This document shows, one piece after another, positions 1-24,684 of a stretch of DNA of 64,000 nt. The stretch's first letter is position 1; the number at the start of each line of letters is the position of its first letter. The stretch comes from Emydura subglobosa (taxonomy: Eukaryota > Chordata > Testudines > Chelidae), in NCBI GenBank assembly GCA_007922225.1, contig ML680053.1, positions 20,384,694 to 20,448,693 of the forward strand, written 5' to 3'. A program made the translations under genes and the position numbers. Under the pieces are notes generated by a model. That model was given only the letters and a program-made list of their open reading frames with translations. It was not told the DNA's origin and did not search any database.

Positions 1-484
1 AAAGAGACGACTAAGAGGGGATATGATAGAGGCCTATAAAATCTTGACTGGTGTGGAGAAAGTGAGTACGGAAATGTTATTTACTCCTTAACATAACAAA
101 AGAACCAAGGATCACTCAATGAAATTAATAGGCAGCCGGTTTAAAATAAAAAAAAAGGAAGTACTTCTTCATACAATGCACAGTCAACCTGAGGAACTCA
201 TTGCCAGGGGATATCGTGAAATCCAAAACTATAACGGTTCAGAAAGGAACTAGATAACTCCATGGAAGACAGATCCATCAATGACTATTACCCAAGATGG
301 TCAAGGATGCAACTGCATCACTAGCCTCTGATTGCTAGAAGCTGGAAGTGGCCAATAGGGGATGGATCACTCTATGATTGCCTGTTCTGTTCTTTCCCAT
401 CTGGCATTGGCCACTGTCAGAAGACAGGATACTGGGCTTGATGGACCATTGGTCTGAGCCAGTATAGCCATACTTCTGTTCTTA
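1..484 (+). mobile_element. CR1 LINE, 3' end fragment
   Basis: The segment resembles the 3' untranslated end of sauropsid CR1 elements, including the near-terminal phrase ATACTGGGCTTGATGGACC followed by GGTCTGAGCCAGTATAGCC and a CTTCTGTTCTTA end. It enters from the left edge, so its 5' extent is unknown. No open reading frame survives. Confidence 0.75.
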
Positions 485-1615
485 TAACATAACTTTGCTG
501 TAGAACGCCACAATTTTGAGCATTCCAGGAATGTAACTGTTAGACAATCCTTACATCCCAGACAACTTTTGTAGCCCCGGTGGAAAGAGCAAAGGCTAAT
601 GATGGTAAGGTACATGTACAAATGTTTTTAACAATTTTAAATGGTCATACTGTCTCCAGAGGGAGGGCAGTAGTTTCATCTAAGGGTCTACGTCACCAGA
701 ACCATGAGACCCAGCTGCACTGGAAATTGACTAAATGAGTTTCTGTGCAAAGGGAAATGTGAACCACAAAAACTGCCCACCCCCACCTTGCCATCACCCC
801 AGTGCCTGCCTAATAATGGTGAAAAGGACGGGGAAAGAAAGAGACACACTGCATCTTTACTTGCTTCTGTGAAGTTTCAGATAAACACCACAAGCTCCTC
901 CCCTCCCCCTCCATAGGGTCACCACACTGTTTATTCAACTGCCAGACCGGATCCTTCTCCCATCCCTGTTTCCCTCAGCTTGTGCAGCATGGCTCAGTGT
1001 GGGAAGAGGCTAGACATCAGGGAGAGGGATGGTAACAATTTTGTAATCTTCCAAGGGAGAAAGGAGTGCTGTGACTAACTTTTCCTCAGACAACCAAAGA
1101 GTTCCCTTCCCATTTCTCCTTAACTCCCCCTCCACTCATTCCCCCCCACCGCATTCCACATGGCTTCCATTTGTAAGGGGATGGCAAGATCAGGAGGGGA
1201 AGGTGGGGGAGAAGCACTGAAGCTGCAGTCTTCCAAAGATAACCAACTATACATTTTCGACAATTGTCCCATCCCTAACTGGGACAATTCTACAGCACCC
1301 TCTCCCTTCCTCTGGTCTGCATGGCCCTGGTCCATCACTGCCTGCGTGCTGGTCAAGAAAGGCACAGACACAGAGGGACAATGATGGTTCATCAATATTC
1401 TGTTTTATAGCTTCTACCAAGTACATAATAAAGTATATAAATACATAAAGTACATAATAAGGTACATAAGAAATCAATTATAGCTGGGTCTTGCTGAGGT
1501 ACCATTTAAGGGTTGAAGCAGGGCAGGAGTTGGGTTAAAATCAGGAATGTATCAGCAGAGTGAAAGGGGATATTGGTGGGGTTTGCTGTAACTTACCAGC
1601 CTCGGATTCTGGTTC
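485..1615. other. intergenic, nothing recognised
   Basis: No gene or family was recognised. The stretch carries C-rich and purine-rich patches and an AT-rich part with several TACATAA steps near 1420-1470. Short open frames on both strands overlap each other and look like chance. Confidence 0.4.
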
Positions 1616-2640
1616 CTACCATGGCTTGGTGTTCTCCTTAGGTTCAGTGGCATTGATTTCCTCAACTAGCTCCTCTGGGTAGAGCTGCAAAGTTACATCT
1701 CTTGTCCTCCAGGTCTTCTAAGGCAATGATTTCCAACCTGGGGTATGCAACCCCTTAGCGGGGACTCTAAAGATTACAGGAGATCCATGGGGCTTCAGTA
1801 ATGTTGAGGTCATTTAGCTCCCTGAGCCCAGCAGTCTCAAGCTCTGCACCAGCTGGAGTGGAGGAGCAGTCCCCCAAGCCTCAAGTGAGCAGAGAAGCCC
1901 CATGCCAGTGGGGTCTGGAGCAGCCCTGGCCAACCTGCCAGCACCCACCGCCTCCATTACACTCCGTCCATGAAGGACAGGAAGAAGTGGGGCCCAAGGG
2001 GGCATGCAGTGGCAACTACGCCAGGGAAAGCTTAGCTTCTTACTCAGGTAAGAGTAATTTATTATTATTATTTATGTAATTTAGGGTTGTTATTATTATT
2101 ATCATTATATGTGTTTATAGGGTGTTTATGGCTGGTGAGGGGGCGGGCTGGAGGGGATGAGGGGGTGTGTTTCATCTAGTGTTAACTAGTGAGGCTTTCA
2201 CTAAAAAAGGCTGGAAACCACTGTTCCAAGGCATCCTCCATGGTCCCTGCTGCCTCCTCACTCTGGGCCTCATTGGCATCCTGACGGTCAATGAGGCCAA
2301 TGGTCTTGAGGAGGAGGTCACAAACCACTTCAGGCTCAGTACTGGGGACTCTTGACATCACCCAGTCAAGCTCCTCGTAGAAGGGCCATGTACAATGAGC
2401 TCTCCCAGAGTGACTGCTGGAATCTGGCCTCCTGCGCAGGAGCCTCATGGGCTTGATGCACTCCTGGCACTGGGCTGGAGTCCACCCATTGCCCACCAGC
2501 CTCTGTGAAATTTCCTGGTAGTGGTGAATGTTCCTGGCCTGTGGGGCGAAGTCGTGGAGGACAATGTACTGCAAACACACATTGATCAGCGTCCGGGTGT
2601 GCTTTGGGAGCCAAGCAGCTGCTCTCACAGCAGGATCCAT
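1616..2640 (-). pseudogene. Myb/SANT-like DNA-binding ORF, split by a hAT element
   Basis: The reading frame runs down from an ATG at 2640 (a GTG lies two codons upstream). About 75 residues have the spacing of Myb/SANT-like domains found in Harbinger accessory proteins and ZSCAN20-type factors: W, then T..L..C, QCQECIK, RLLRRR, and PFYEELDWVM. An acidic tail follows and is broken by a hAT insertion at 1724-2223. Beyond it the frame picks up again (with one apparent frameshift) as VTLQLYPEELVEEINATEP and ends at TAG 1618-1616. Whether this was a transposon gene or a retrocopy of a host gene is unclear. It is dead as it stands. Confidence 0.55.
1724..2223. mobile_element. hAT-type non-autonomous transposon, 500 bp
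   Basis: Inverted termini read CAATGATTTCCAACC on the left and, on the opposite strand at the right, CAGTGGTTTCCAGCC. The element is flanked by 8-bp duplications TTCTAAGG (1716-1723) and TTCCAAGG (2224-2231), which differ at one base. An 8-bp duplication with CAGTG-like ends is diagnostic of hAT. No transposase frame is visible inside. Confidence 0.8.
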
Positions 2641-3019
2641 GTTCACCTGTACTGATCAAGAGTGCAATGGAAAACTGGTCTGATACGGGCATAGCAGCTC
2701 GCTCCACCAGTGAAAAGAGGGGGACAGGGACCTTAGAGATTGGGTAATGGTCAGGCAGAAAAGGATTCAGTGCATTGTGGGAATGAGGGTGGAGAGCTAT
2801 GAAATCTCGAGACCTGGTACACTGCACCTATTGCATATGGGTACAGGGCTGTGCTTACTCACATCCCTCAGGAGAGCTAGCTTACTTGCCCTCCACTCAC
2901 CTTTAGACATGTGCTTCTGGAGTTTAGATGCAGACAATAGGGGGTTATGGCACAACTATGCACGTGGATATATGTACAATTGCTAGTGTAGAGGTATCCT
3001 AATGGTTTGGCCGGTAAAG
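2641..3019. other. unassigned sequence between repeats
   Basis: No feature was recognised. It may include the 5' part of whatever carried the Myb/SANT-like frame; a TACAG acceptor-like site lies just before the GTG/ATG start. Confidence 0.3.
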
Positions 3020-4195
3020 GTAACTGTAGAGATGTAATATACTAAGACTTTTGTAAAACATTTGGCTTAGTACTGCATGAGATTCTGATTTAAAAAACAG
3101 CACTGTGACTATACAACATCAATAGAGTACACTTTAAATGGATTAAGAACAGGCTAATTGATTGTACTCAAAAAGTAGTTGTCATTGCAGAATCATCATC
3201 AAACAGAGGTGCTTGTAGTAGGATTCCACAGGGATTGTTACTAGGCGGAACACTATTCAATATCTTTATCCATGATCTGGAAGTGAATAAAAAATCACTG
3301 CTAATAAAATTTGCAGGTGACACAAAGACTGGCAGAATAGTAAATAATGATGACTGTAAAGCAATCATACAGAGTGATCTGGATTGCTTGGTAACCTGGA
3401 CTCATTCAAACAAAGTGCATTTTAATACAGCCAAATGCAAATGCATCTAGGAAAAAGGAATGCAGCCTGTACTTAGAGAATGAGGAAAGCAAGGAGTCTG
3501 AAAAAGATTTAGGGGTCACAATGACAAAACTTGAGCTTGTTCCTGTGCCAAAAATGGCTAATGCATCCTTGGTGTATAAAAAGGGGAGTAGTGAGTAGAA
3601 AAAGAGAGATGATTGAGGAGACCGATACTGGAATAGCACATATAGTTCAGGTGTCCATATTTTTAAAATGATGTTGAAAAATTGTAGGGGGTGCAGAAAA
3701 GAATCACAAAAATGATTTGAGGGCTGGAGAAAATGCTTTACCATGAGAGCCTTAAAGAGCTCAATCTGTTTAGTTTACCAAAGAGAAAAAAAGAAAAGAC
3801 TGAATAGTTACTTGATTACAGGGTATGAGTATCTTCATGGGGAGAAAATATTGGGTACTAAGGGGCTCTTTAGTCTAGTGGAGAAAGGCATAACAAGAAC
3901 CAGTAGCTGAAAGCTGAAGCTAGACACATTCAAATTAGAAATAAGACAGATTTTTTAAAAAATGAGGCTGATTAATCATCAAAACAAATTACCAAGGGAA
4001 GTGGCATATTCTCCATCTCTTGATGTCTTCAAATCAAGACTGGATGCCTTTCTGGAAGCTATGCTTTAGCCAAACATAAGCTACTGGGCTCAATCCTGGA
4101 GTAACTGAATGAAAATTAATGGCTTGGGTCATACAGGAGGTCAGACTAGATGATCTAATGGTCACTTCTGGCCTTAAATTCTACGCATCTATGAA
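3020..4195 (+). mobile_element. CR1 LINE fragment with reverse transcriptase remnant
   Basis: A 5'-truncated CR1. A frame at about 3220-3447 reads like the CR1 reverse transcriptase palm and thumb (LFNIFIHDLE, then FAGDTK where FADDTK is expected, DLDCLVTW). The first catalytic aspartate of the FADD box is therefore changed. Downstream is the CR1 3' tail, with GGTCAGACTAGATGATCTAA and a TCTATGAA-type end. Stops and frameshifts show it is inactive. Confidence 0.85.
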
Positions 4196-4620
4196 TGTTA
4201 ACTCCACCCTGCCAAAGATCCCAGCCTTCATCACCTGCTTGTTACAGTTTCAAACAAGCATCTATGTGCTTTCACCATGAAAGCCCCTTGCACTTGAAAG
4301 GAGCTCCCTGTAAATATTTGCAAAGCCACTTCGCTGCCCTCCTTCAAATTTCTCCTTAAATCTCTTTTTTGCCATGTTGCCTACAAAAAACTTGACACTG
4401 GTTAGACAGCTGGTGTGCGAATCAGTATTCTCTCATTGTATCCTTATGTTCCCCCATTTGTCTACACCTGTTGTCACGTGTCTTTCTGTTTTGTGTTTAT
4501 ACAGTGGTCAGCACAATGTGACAGGCTCCTAGTGTAACTGAGATCAGAATCCACTGTAAGGTTTGGATTAAAAATGTTTGGAAGATGACTGGCATTTAGA
4601 TGTGACTCTCTACACCCACA
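4196..4620 (+). repeat. probable old interspersed repeat
   Basis: The phrase TTATACAGTGGTCAGCACAATG and the surrounding sequence resemble the 3' part of an ancient amniote repeat seen many times in reptile genomes. I cannot name the family. Confidence 0.35.
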
Positions 4621-4788
4621 GGGCCTGATTTCCCACCACCTTGTTTCCCGTGTAGTTATCTACATCTGTGGAAAGAGGGTGTAAAACATGCCAGATCTGT
4701 CACAGTTTCTGAACAGATCATGTTTTACACTGACTTTGCACAGATGTAAATGATGAGCCAGGGTGTAAGGTGGTGGGGAATCTGGCCC
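4621..4788. repeat. palindromic MITE-like repeat
   Basis: The 23-base arms at 4621-4643 and 4766-4788 are inverted copies with three mismatches (GGGCCTGATTTCCCACCACC pairs with GGTGGTGGGGAATCTGGCCC). The inner sequence is also partly complementary. This looks like an old foldback element. Confidence 0.6.
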
Positions 4789-6035
4789 ATATGCACCCTT
4801 CTTAGGTTTAATTCCACTGCTTACAACAGTTACTCCTGACTAAAACTGAAGCAAAAGAGGGGTGAAGCAGGGACATATACTTTGTGCAACAAGGATGCCT
4901 GACTTTGAAATAATTGCACTGACAATATTCATATTTTTATTGCAAGCCCTTCATTTTTACTGACAGAATAAAAATACAAACAGGTAAAGCATAGAGCCCA
5001 ATCTTGCACAGCTTGCTTTGGGAAAACAGTCACTGAAGTAAATAGAATGAGAGATGCAAGATCAAGTCCATGGTTTCAAAAATTACAATTTCAAAGACAT
5101 TTGGAAATTCCTACAACTTCTGTGTGTGATCATGATCATGATCATCATATCATGCATGCATGCATTTTTAGTGAATTCATAATTTAGGCCATTAAAAAGC
5201 CCTAAATCTGTTTTACAAATTAAGGGCTCAATTGTTAAAAAAAAATCAGTCATGCATTTGTGAGTGCAAAATAGAGCATAATTTTTATGCGTGGAAGTGC
5301 ATGCCTCACTGGTTTATGTATCAGACCTGGAAGTATCCTTGACCATGTGTAGACCTTACTCTAATGAGCCTCCTGTTGAAGTCACTGAAAGTCTTGCTTA
5401 AGTAAGGATTGCAGAAGTCTGGAGATTTATGCCAGATAAAGGAAATAATGTATTTTTCTAAATTATCTGAATGGCATATATGTGTTTCGCTGCATTTTAC
5501 TAATGATAGATCTTTTTCTGATTGTTTTTTGGCAACTCAGATATCTAAAGAAACTAATTTCAAAAGTCAGAATTACTGTCCCTTTTTCTTTTAATTTTTG
5601 TGATTTTTTTTGTAATTGTAATTTGTAATTAATGTGAATTGCAAAGATGTGTGTGTTAAAATACTACCACCAGTTTTGAGAGTTTCATAAGAGGTAGCTG
5701 AATAGAGGTTAATGAATAGGAAAAGCCTTATGCTCATACTGTAAATATTACACCTACGACCTTCTCATTCAAAGGTGAGTGTGCTAATCAACTAGACATG
5801 CTAACATCCAGTAGTATAATATAACCAGTGAAGTTCCATCAGACATAATTTCATAATGGAAATAAAATTGATTAAGTAGTGCTGAAAAGTGCAATTAACA
5901 AAGTAGTACTGTGTGTAAATAGTTAACATAAGTCTTAAGACGATTATTTAACTACAAGTGAGAGGCTTTAAGGTTATGATGATATATCAGCCCGCATGAT
6001 TGCAAGAAGTGCTATAATTCTATTTTAATAGACTG
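4789..6035 (-). other. 3' flank / probable 3' UTR of ANGPTL5
   Basis: AT-rich sequence without a recognisable gene or a well-preserved repeat. It should hold the ANGPTL5 3' UTR. A minus-strand AATAAA reads from about 4941 to 4936, roughly 1.1 kb past the stop, but nothing proves it is used. A short simple repeat lies at 5128-5165. Confidence 0.4.
5128..5165. repeat. self-complementary simple repeat (GATCAT/ATGC)
   Basis: About 38 bases of tandem GATCAT passing into repeated ATGC steps. Both units are close to self-complementary, so the strand can fold on itself. Confidence 0.8.
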
Positions 6036-19547
<13,512 letters not shown>

Positions 19548-19593
19548 CTTTTACTTGAAGAAATGCAAATACTTCAACGGGTCTCAAATTTCT

Positions 19594-21589
19594 CTGGAAA
19601 GAATTGTACACTATGAAGTCCTAAGTTAAATATTTGGGAATGTGTACAGCACAAACAGCAGCCAGCACATCAGTCCTTTTATGCCCGGATTTAATAAACC
19701 ACATCTTATTCATAGAATAGAAGATTTATATACTGCACTTAATACAGTGTTTTGATCCTGAAAGCAATTACTGCTTAGTACCTGCATATGACATAACTAA
19801 TGTATTACCATTTACACTGTAATAGGATTGTGAAAGGTCTTGGTATACGTTACCCTTAGAACATGTTTATTTGTATTTAGTGGACTGGACTGGCTGAATG
19901 AAAACATGATTAATTTGTGTTTAAATCCTTTTATAAACACTTTTCCTAGAAAACAAAACTGTTCATAGTTCATATGAATTAGCAATGCTATAACTGTGAC
20001 TAAGGAGGCAGTTTCAGAATACAGTATGTAGGTTTCCTGGTTATAAATTAAAACTGATAAAAGAGCACTGCAGCTAAAAATCTGAGACTGGGTTTTTATA
20101 AAAACTTACCATTTGTACTATATTGAAAATTGTTTATAGAGGGGACTAATGGATTTTAAAGATCCCTCAAACTCACTGATACCACACCCCTAGGAGTTAA
20201 GGAACTTTGAATGGACCAGTTTTTAAAATAATTCAAGGACAACTATTTTTACTCCTAAAAATGTGCCACATTGTATGTGCAATCTGAAAATCTGAAAAAC
20301 AGAAAAACTATACACCTAAATCATAAATCCCTAGTTATAAGCCCTGTATTCAGGTACTTACATCTTTCAAATAGAACAATACAATTTGGGCCTGAAATTT
20401 CTCATGCTTGATCTCACCTCAAAGCTGAATTGTTTTTGAAAGTTTAATAAAGATCCACTTGACTATTTTCTGTGATCCAAGCATATATGCGGATTGATAT
20501 TTGGTGTGATATGGTTCAGTACATGAAAATCCCCAACCTGCAGTATTGCATTAATAAAGCATCATGGCTAGTGAACAATTGGAATATGTTGTTTCACAGC
20601 ACCACTTTACAATAATTCATACATTCTGGCATTGCTCTTAGTTTATATTTATATACTGGTAGATCTCTGTCCACGCTCATTTCAATATCCTGACAGTAAC
20701 CCTTACTGCAGTGAGATATGAACATAGCTATTAAAAAGTCCTGTTTTGTATCGGTGATATTTTTTTCAGTATGAAAAACAAAGCTATACTGAACACCAGT
20801 ATGTGGCTTGATTCTGAGAGGAGAACACACAACTCTCACTCAAGTCAATAGCAGTTACGGTTGCTCAATATCTCTCAAAAACAGACCCCTAATTTGTTCT
20901 AACAGGTTTCATGCCATCTGTGGAACACTGTCAGTAGGATACAATTGTATATCTAATGAAAGCACCAATAACTTACATGCTCATGGTTTAAAGAGCCAAA
21001 TTGTGACTCACAGGACATGCCCACACAGGGTAGTAAGGAGGTGAAAGACTTACTCCCTGGCATCAGCTAACCACAGAGACTGTAGGGAGGGAGACAGCAA
21101 CTTCTACTCCTTCTTCTGTACACATGGGTGAGAAGAGGAGAGGAAGTAGATAGAGCCTTGACTCTAACCCCCAATCCAGGCAACACTCACCACTGTTGAG
21201 CTAGAGTTTAGAGAGAAATAAGGTACACAAGGAAAAGGAGTAAGGGGGAATCAGATTGGTCTGCTCCTGCAGCATCATAGCTACCCCTTACTTAAGGTTT
21301 GTGGTAAATCCACAATCTATAAGGATTTAGGCCCTAATCTTCGCTCTCACCCCGGCAAAACTCCCACTGACTTCATTGGGACAGAGAAATATTGAATGGA
21401 AGGCATAACTTAAATTCAGTATTTAATTAGAGAGTTGGCTAAGTTGCAATTAATTATTGAAGACATGTTTATTAGGAAATATGTATTACAAGCCATTATA
21501 CATCAAATATATTGTAAAATGTGTCTGATATTTATAAAATATTACATATAAAAACTGAAATTAATCAAAACATCATTAAAATGATGGAA
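19594..21589. other. sequence upstream of ANGPTL5 coding exon 1
   Basis: AT-rich sequence between the ANGPTL5 start and the GC-rich promoter region. It may hold non-coding 5' exons of ANGPTL5, but none can be proved. An ACTGACTTCATTGGGA repeat motif lies at about 21366-21381. Confidence 0.35.
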
Positions 21590-21822
21590 GTGACTGGAAG
21601 TTGAAGTTACACAGTCAGGCTGGAAATAAGACACACATTTTTAATACTGAGGGTAATTAACCATTGGAACAATTTACCAATTTTAAATCAAGATTCGATG
21701 TTTTTCTAAGAGATCTGCTCTAGGAATTATTTGGGGGAAGTTCTATGGCCTTTGTTGTACGGGAGGTCAGACTAGATGATTACAGTAGTCTCTTCTGGCC
21801 TTGCAATCTACCTATGAAGTGA
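21590..21822 (+). mobile_element. CR1 LINE, 3' end fragment
   Basis: It contains GGGTAATTAACCATTGGAAC, TTTACCAATTTTAAATCAAG, and the terminal signature GGAGGTCAGACTAGATGATT followed by TCTTCTGGCCTTGCAATCTA and CTATGAA. Typical of sauropsid CR1 3' ends. Confidence 0.8.
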
Positions 21823-22257
21823 AGTTGCAAAGTAAAGCATTCAATAGTTAGGAAATGCCAGAATTAAAAGACAATCCATTTTATCTTGTCCCAGACAGGG
21901 GTTTCAGGCTGGTCTGTGTGGCTGATTCAGAGGGCTGGAGAGCATGTTCAGTGCAGATGCAATGTCCAGAGATTTTGACATCCAGCCTTCAACAAGCTCC
22001 ACTGCATGTGTGCAAATGTGATTTACTGTGGCCTTTATAACCTGCCAAATCGATTCATAGATATAGGCAAGGCTGGATTTAGGAGCAGGAGACCCAGGCA
22101 ACTACCTGAGGTGCAGGACTTGTGGAGCTCTGGGCTCAGTATGCTGTTTTTGCTGTTAGCGACAAAAGGGAAAATAGAATGTTTCAAGTAAAATATTTGA
22201 AGTAAAATCCATATGTGGATTCATTTTTCACTAACCTGCTAGAGTGTTCTGGACCTT

Positions 22258-22355
22258 ATGTGGACAGTCCCGATATCCGGGGCTTTTTCTTATAAAGGCA
22301 CCTATTACCCCTCACCTCCTATTCCTATTTTTCACACTTGCTTTCTGACTACCCT
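22258..22355. mobile_element. short MITE, copy 3 of the GGGTGACCAGA family (reverse)
   Basis: Reverse-oriented, diverged copy of the elements at 12051 and 13631. It matches through GGACAGTCCCGATATCCGG, TTATAAAGGCACCTATTACC and TTTTTCACACTTGCTTTCTG. The left terminus is poorly preserved. Confidence 0.6.
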
Positions 22356-22399
22356 AATACAAGATGAAGGGCAAGAGTGAATTTTGCCCTACTGTTCAG

Positions 22400-22615
22400 C
22401 ACTGGGGACTGAGAGCCACGATTCTTGGGTTCTCATCTCATTCTGATATTTATCTGCTGGGTGTTTTTAAGCAAGTCTCTTAGCCTTTTTAGCCTTAGTT
22501 TTCCCACTTGTAAAACGGTGATAATAACGCCTATCTCAGGGGGTTTGGTGAGCCCTTAGTTAATGTCTGTACAGCACTGTCAAAAAAAGGCACTCAGTAA
22601 TTGCAAAGTGTTATT
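22400..22615 (+). mobile_element. MIR SINE
   Basis: Diverged MIR: GGGTTCTCATCTCATTCTG, AAGCAAGTCTCTTAGCC, CACTTGTAAAACGGTGATAA, then the TGTACAGCACTGTC and CACTCAGTAATTG tail that corresponds to the MIR 3' end. Confidence 0.75.
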
Positions 22616-24099
22616 TTTATTCTTATCGACACATCCACAGAACAGCTGCACATTACAGAAGAGAAGAAGTGGTTTAAAAACAAACATAGCTGCCAAGAAG
22701 TGCCTTGCCAGAAAATCACCGAGGCATTTGGCCTTGTGCTGACATCTCATCCAAGGTGTGGCAATATCTCAGTACTACACAGCCTGTTCTGCCTTATTGC
22801 TTAAAGTGCAGTTCTTCTCTGAAAACTAACGGAACAAACAGTACCTCTTTACACCACACAGCTGCTTCCTTTTTGTATTGTGTTATATCTGCATTCTGTA
22901 ATTACAAATATAATTGTTCATAGCTGTCTTCTTATTTTAGCATTGCAGAATCAACACAGCTAGCAGAAAGTGAGCTGAATTCTATTTCATGTTCTGCATA
23001 ATCAACAGAATTATTAACTAAGGTCCAATCAGTTACATCTGTGCAAAGCCGCTGAAGGCAATAAGCTCACTGAGGCATACTTTGATCTGCAAAAACTTTA
23101 TTTTCAGCAAAGAATCCCATTTGAGTTTGTAGGGCTAGGATGGCAGGTAGAAAATGACATCCTTTTACCTGTAAACCAAGAAAAACATGGAATACTTGAG
23201 TCAAGAAACATAGGACCCCACACAATGCTGTTTACTTTTTAGAGAAAAAATTTAATATTATTCTAAAAACATGTAAGCATTCTCAGTTAAACATGTTAAC
23301 ATCCTGTGCCGCCACATCATTAGCTTGGCTGTCCTGCCTGCTGATGAGTAGTGTCTATGTTCCAAGTCATCCCATGTGCTGTACTGTGTGGAGGGAATGA
23401 ACAGAGTACAAAATCTTCCCAAATGCCTCCAAAAGGGAGCAAAGTGAAGCAATGCGTACTGTTTTCCATATCATCATTCTGCGTCCATAACAGGCCCATT
23501 TGAAACAAAATCACTACGGCCAACTCCAAGAATTAAAAAATGAATTCATGCCTCAACAAATCATGAAATTGGATGAAAATCATGATTTGTTTTATAATCT
23601 TTAGGATACACTTTTCTGTTTTTCTAGTCTTTAAAACTCAGGTTTTACAGCTTTTCTCAACAAACATGAAGGCAAGAAACTTGCAGAAAGCAAGCAAGCA
23701 GATAGTCTTACATGAGACAAGTTATGGAGCTGGGACATTAAGAAAAATGCCAAATATCACAAGACTTGTGATAAAGTTGTGAGAGTTGACAGTACTGTTC
23801 ACATTTACCCATAAAGTATCCCGGTATTATCAGCCCTCACAGTTTTATCCCAAGACTCCTCATGCTTGGTGTTCTTCTTAAAGCCCCAGCTTCTGGGCTG
23901 GTGATTACATGAGACATTCGGCATTTTTTTTAAACAATACATTTCTTAGCCAACATGACTCCAGAAAGGCTCAAAGCTAGACACCAAATAAAAAGAACCC
24001 CAAAGGTATCATTTTTTTTAAAACTATTTTTTTTTTTTTGGATGGCAGACACAAAGGTTTTTGAACTGGTGGGGGTCAACAACAACAACAAACAACGCC
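22616..24099. other. sequence upstream of the GC-rich promoter
   Basis: No gene recognised. Overlapping minus-strand frames at 23258-23529 show no known domain. They could include a non-coding ANGPTL5 5' exon, but I have no evidence for one. Confidence 0.3.
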
Positions 24100-24115
24100 C
24101 CCCACATGCTCCTCC

Positions 24116-24310
24116 CGCCCATTTCCTCCCACTCAGGCCTCTCCCTGTTTCCCATCTCCTCCCCCAAGCCCCGCCCTCTATTCAGGCCCCGCCCCGTCTC
24201 CCATCTCCTTCGCTTCTTGCTCCAAGCCCCTCTCCCTACTCAGGCCCCGCCCAGTCTCCCCTCTCCTCCTGCCCCAAGCCCCGCCCTCTATTCAGGCCCC
24301 GCCTCCATCT
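24116..24310. repeat. GC-box minisatellite
   Basis: About three and a half copies of a 52-58 base unit. Each unit carries AAGCCCC, a pyrimidine stretch, TATTCAGGCCCCGCC or TACTCAGGCCCCGCC, then a TCTCC-rich run. The AAG of successive units starts at 24166, 24224 and 24276. Each copy multiplies CCCCGCC boxes. Confidence 0.75.
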
Positions 24311-24399
24311 CCCTTGCCGACGGTGCCCGCGCTCCTCCCTTACCCCTCGCGTCGTCCCTGGTTTCCGTTGCGAAGGAAGCGGCGTCTCTGGTTGCCAAG

Positions 24400-24684
24400 A
24401 TGGCGGCGGGGCGGCCGGGCCTGGGCTCCGGGGCCGTGGGGGCTCCCGCCCAGCACTGACCTGGCGTGTGAGGGAGCGAGCGGCCCGCCAGCAGGGACTG
24501 TCATGGGGCCGGCCCGGCGGGGCTGAATGGAGCCCGGCGTGAGGGCCGCGGGGGGCGTCAGCCCCGCACAGGGCGAGCCGGGCGCTGCTGTCCCGGGCGG
24601 CCTCGGCTGGAGGAGCCTCTTCCGCCAGTCGCCGGACAGCGCCCTCCAGAGCCACTGCGGCACCTCCGCGGGCAGCACGTGCGC
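24400..24684 (+). CDS. CEP126: candidate first coding exon region of CEP126 (unresolved)
   Basis: Two readings are possible. An ATG at 24400 opens MAAGRPG, which recalls the human start MLAGRPG, but the frame meets TGA at 24457-24459 before any phase-compatible donor. A second ATG at 24527 stays open, and GT sites after 24678 or 24684 would leave phase 2, which exon 2 requires, though both donors are weak. A sequence error, an unseen small exon, or a lineage-specific N-terminus could explain the conflict. The AAGATGGCGGC around the first ATG is also a YY1 motif. Confidence 0.35.

Noticed and set aside
5128..5165. Possible regulatory palindrome
   Set aside because: It is a simple repeat of self-complementary units, without other promoter features.
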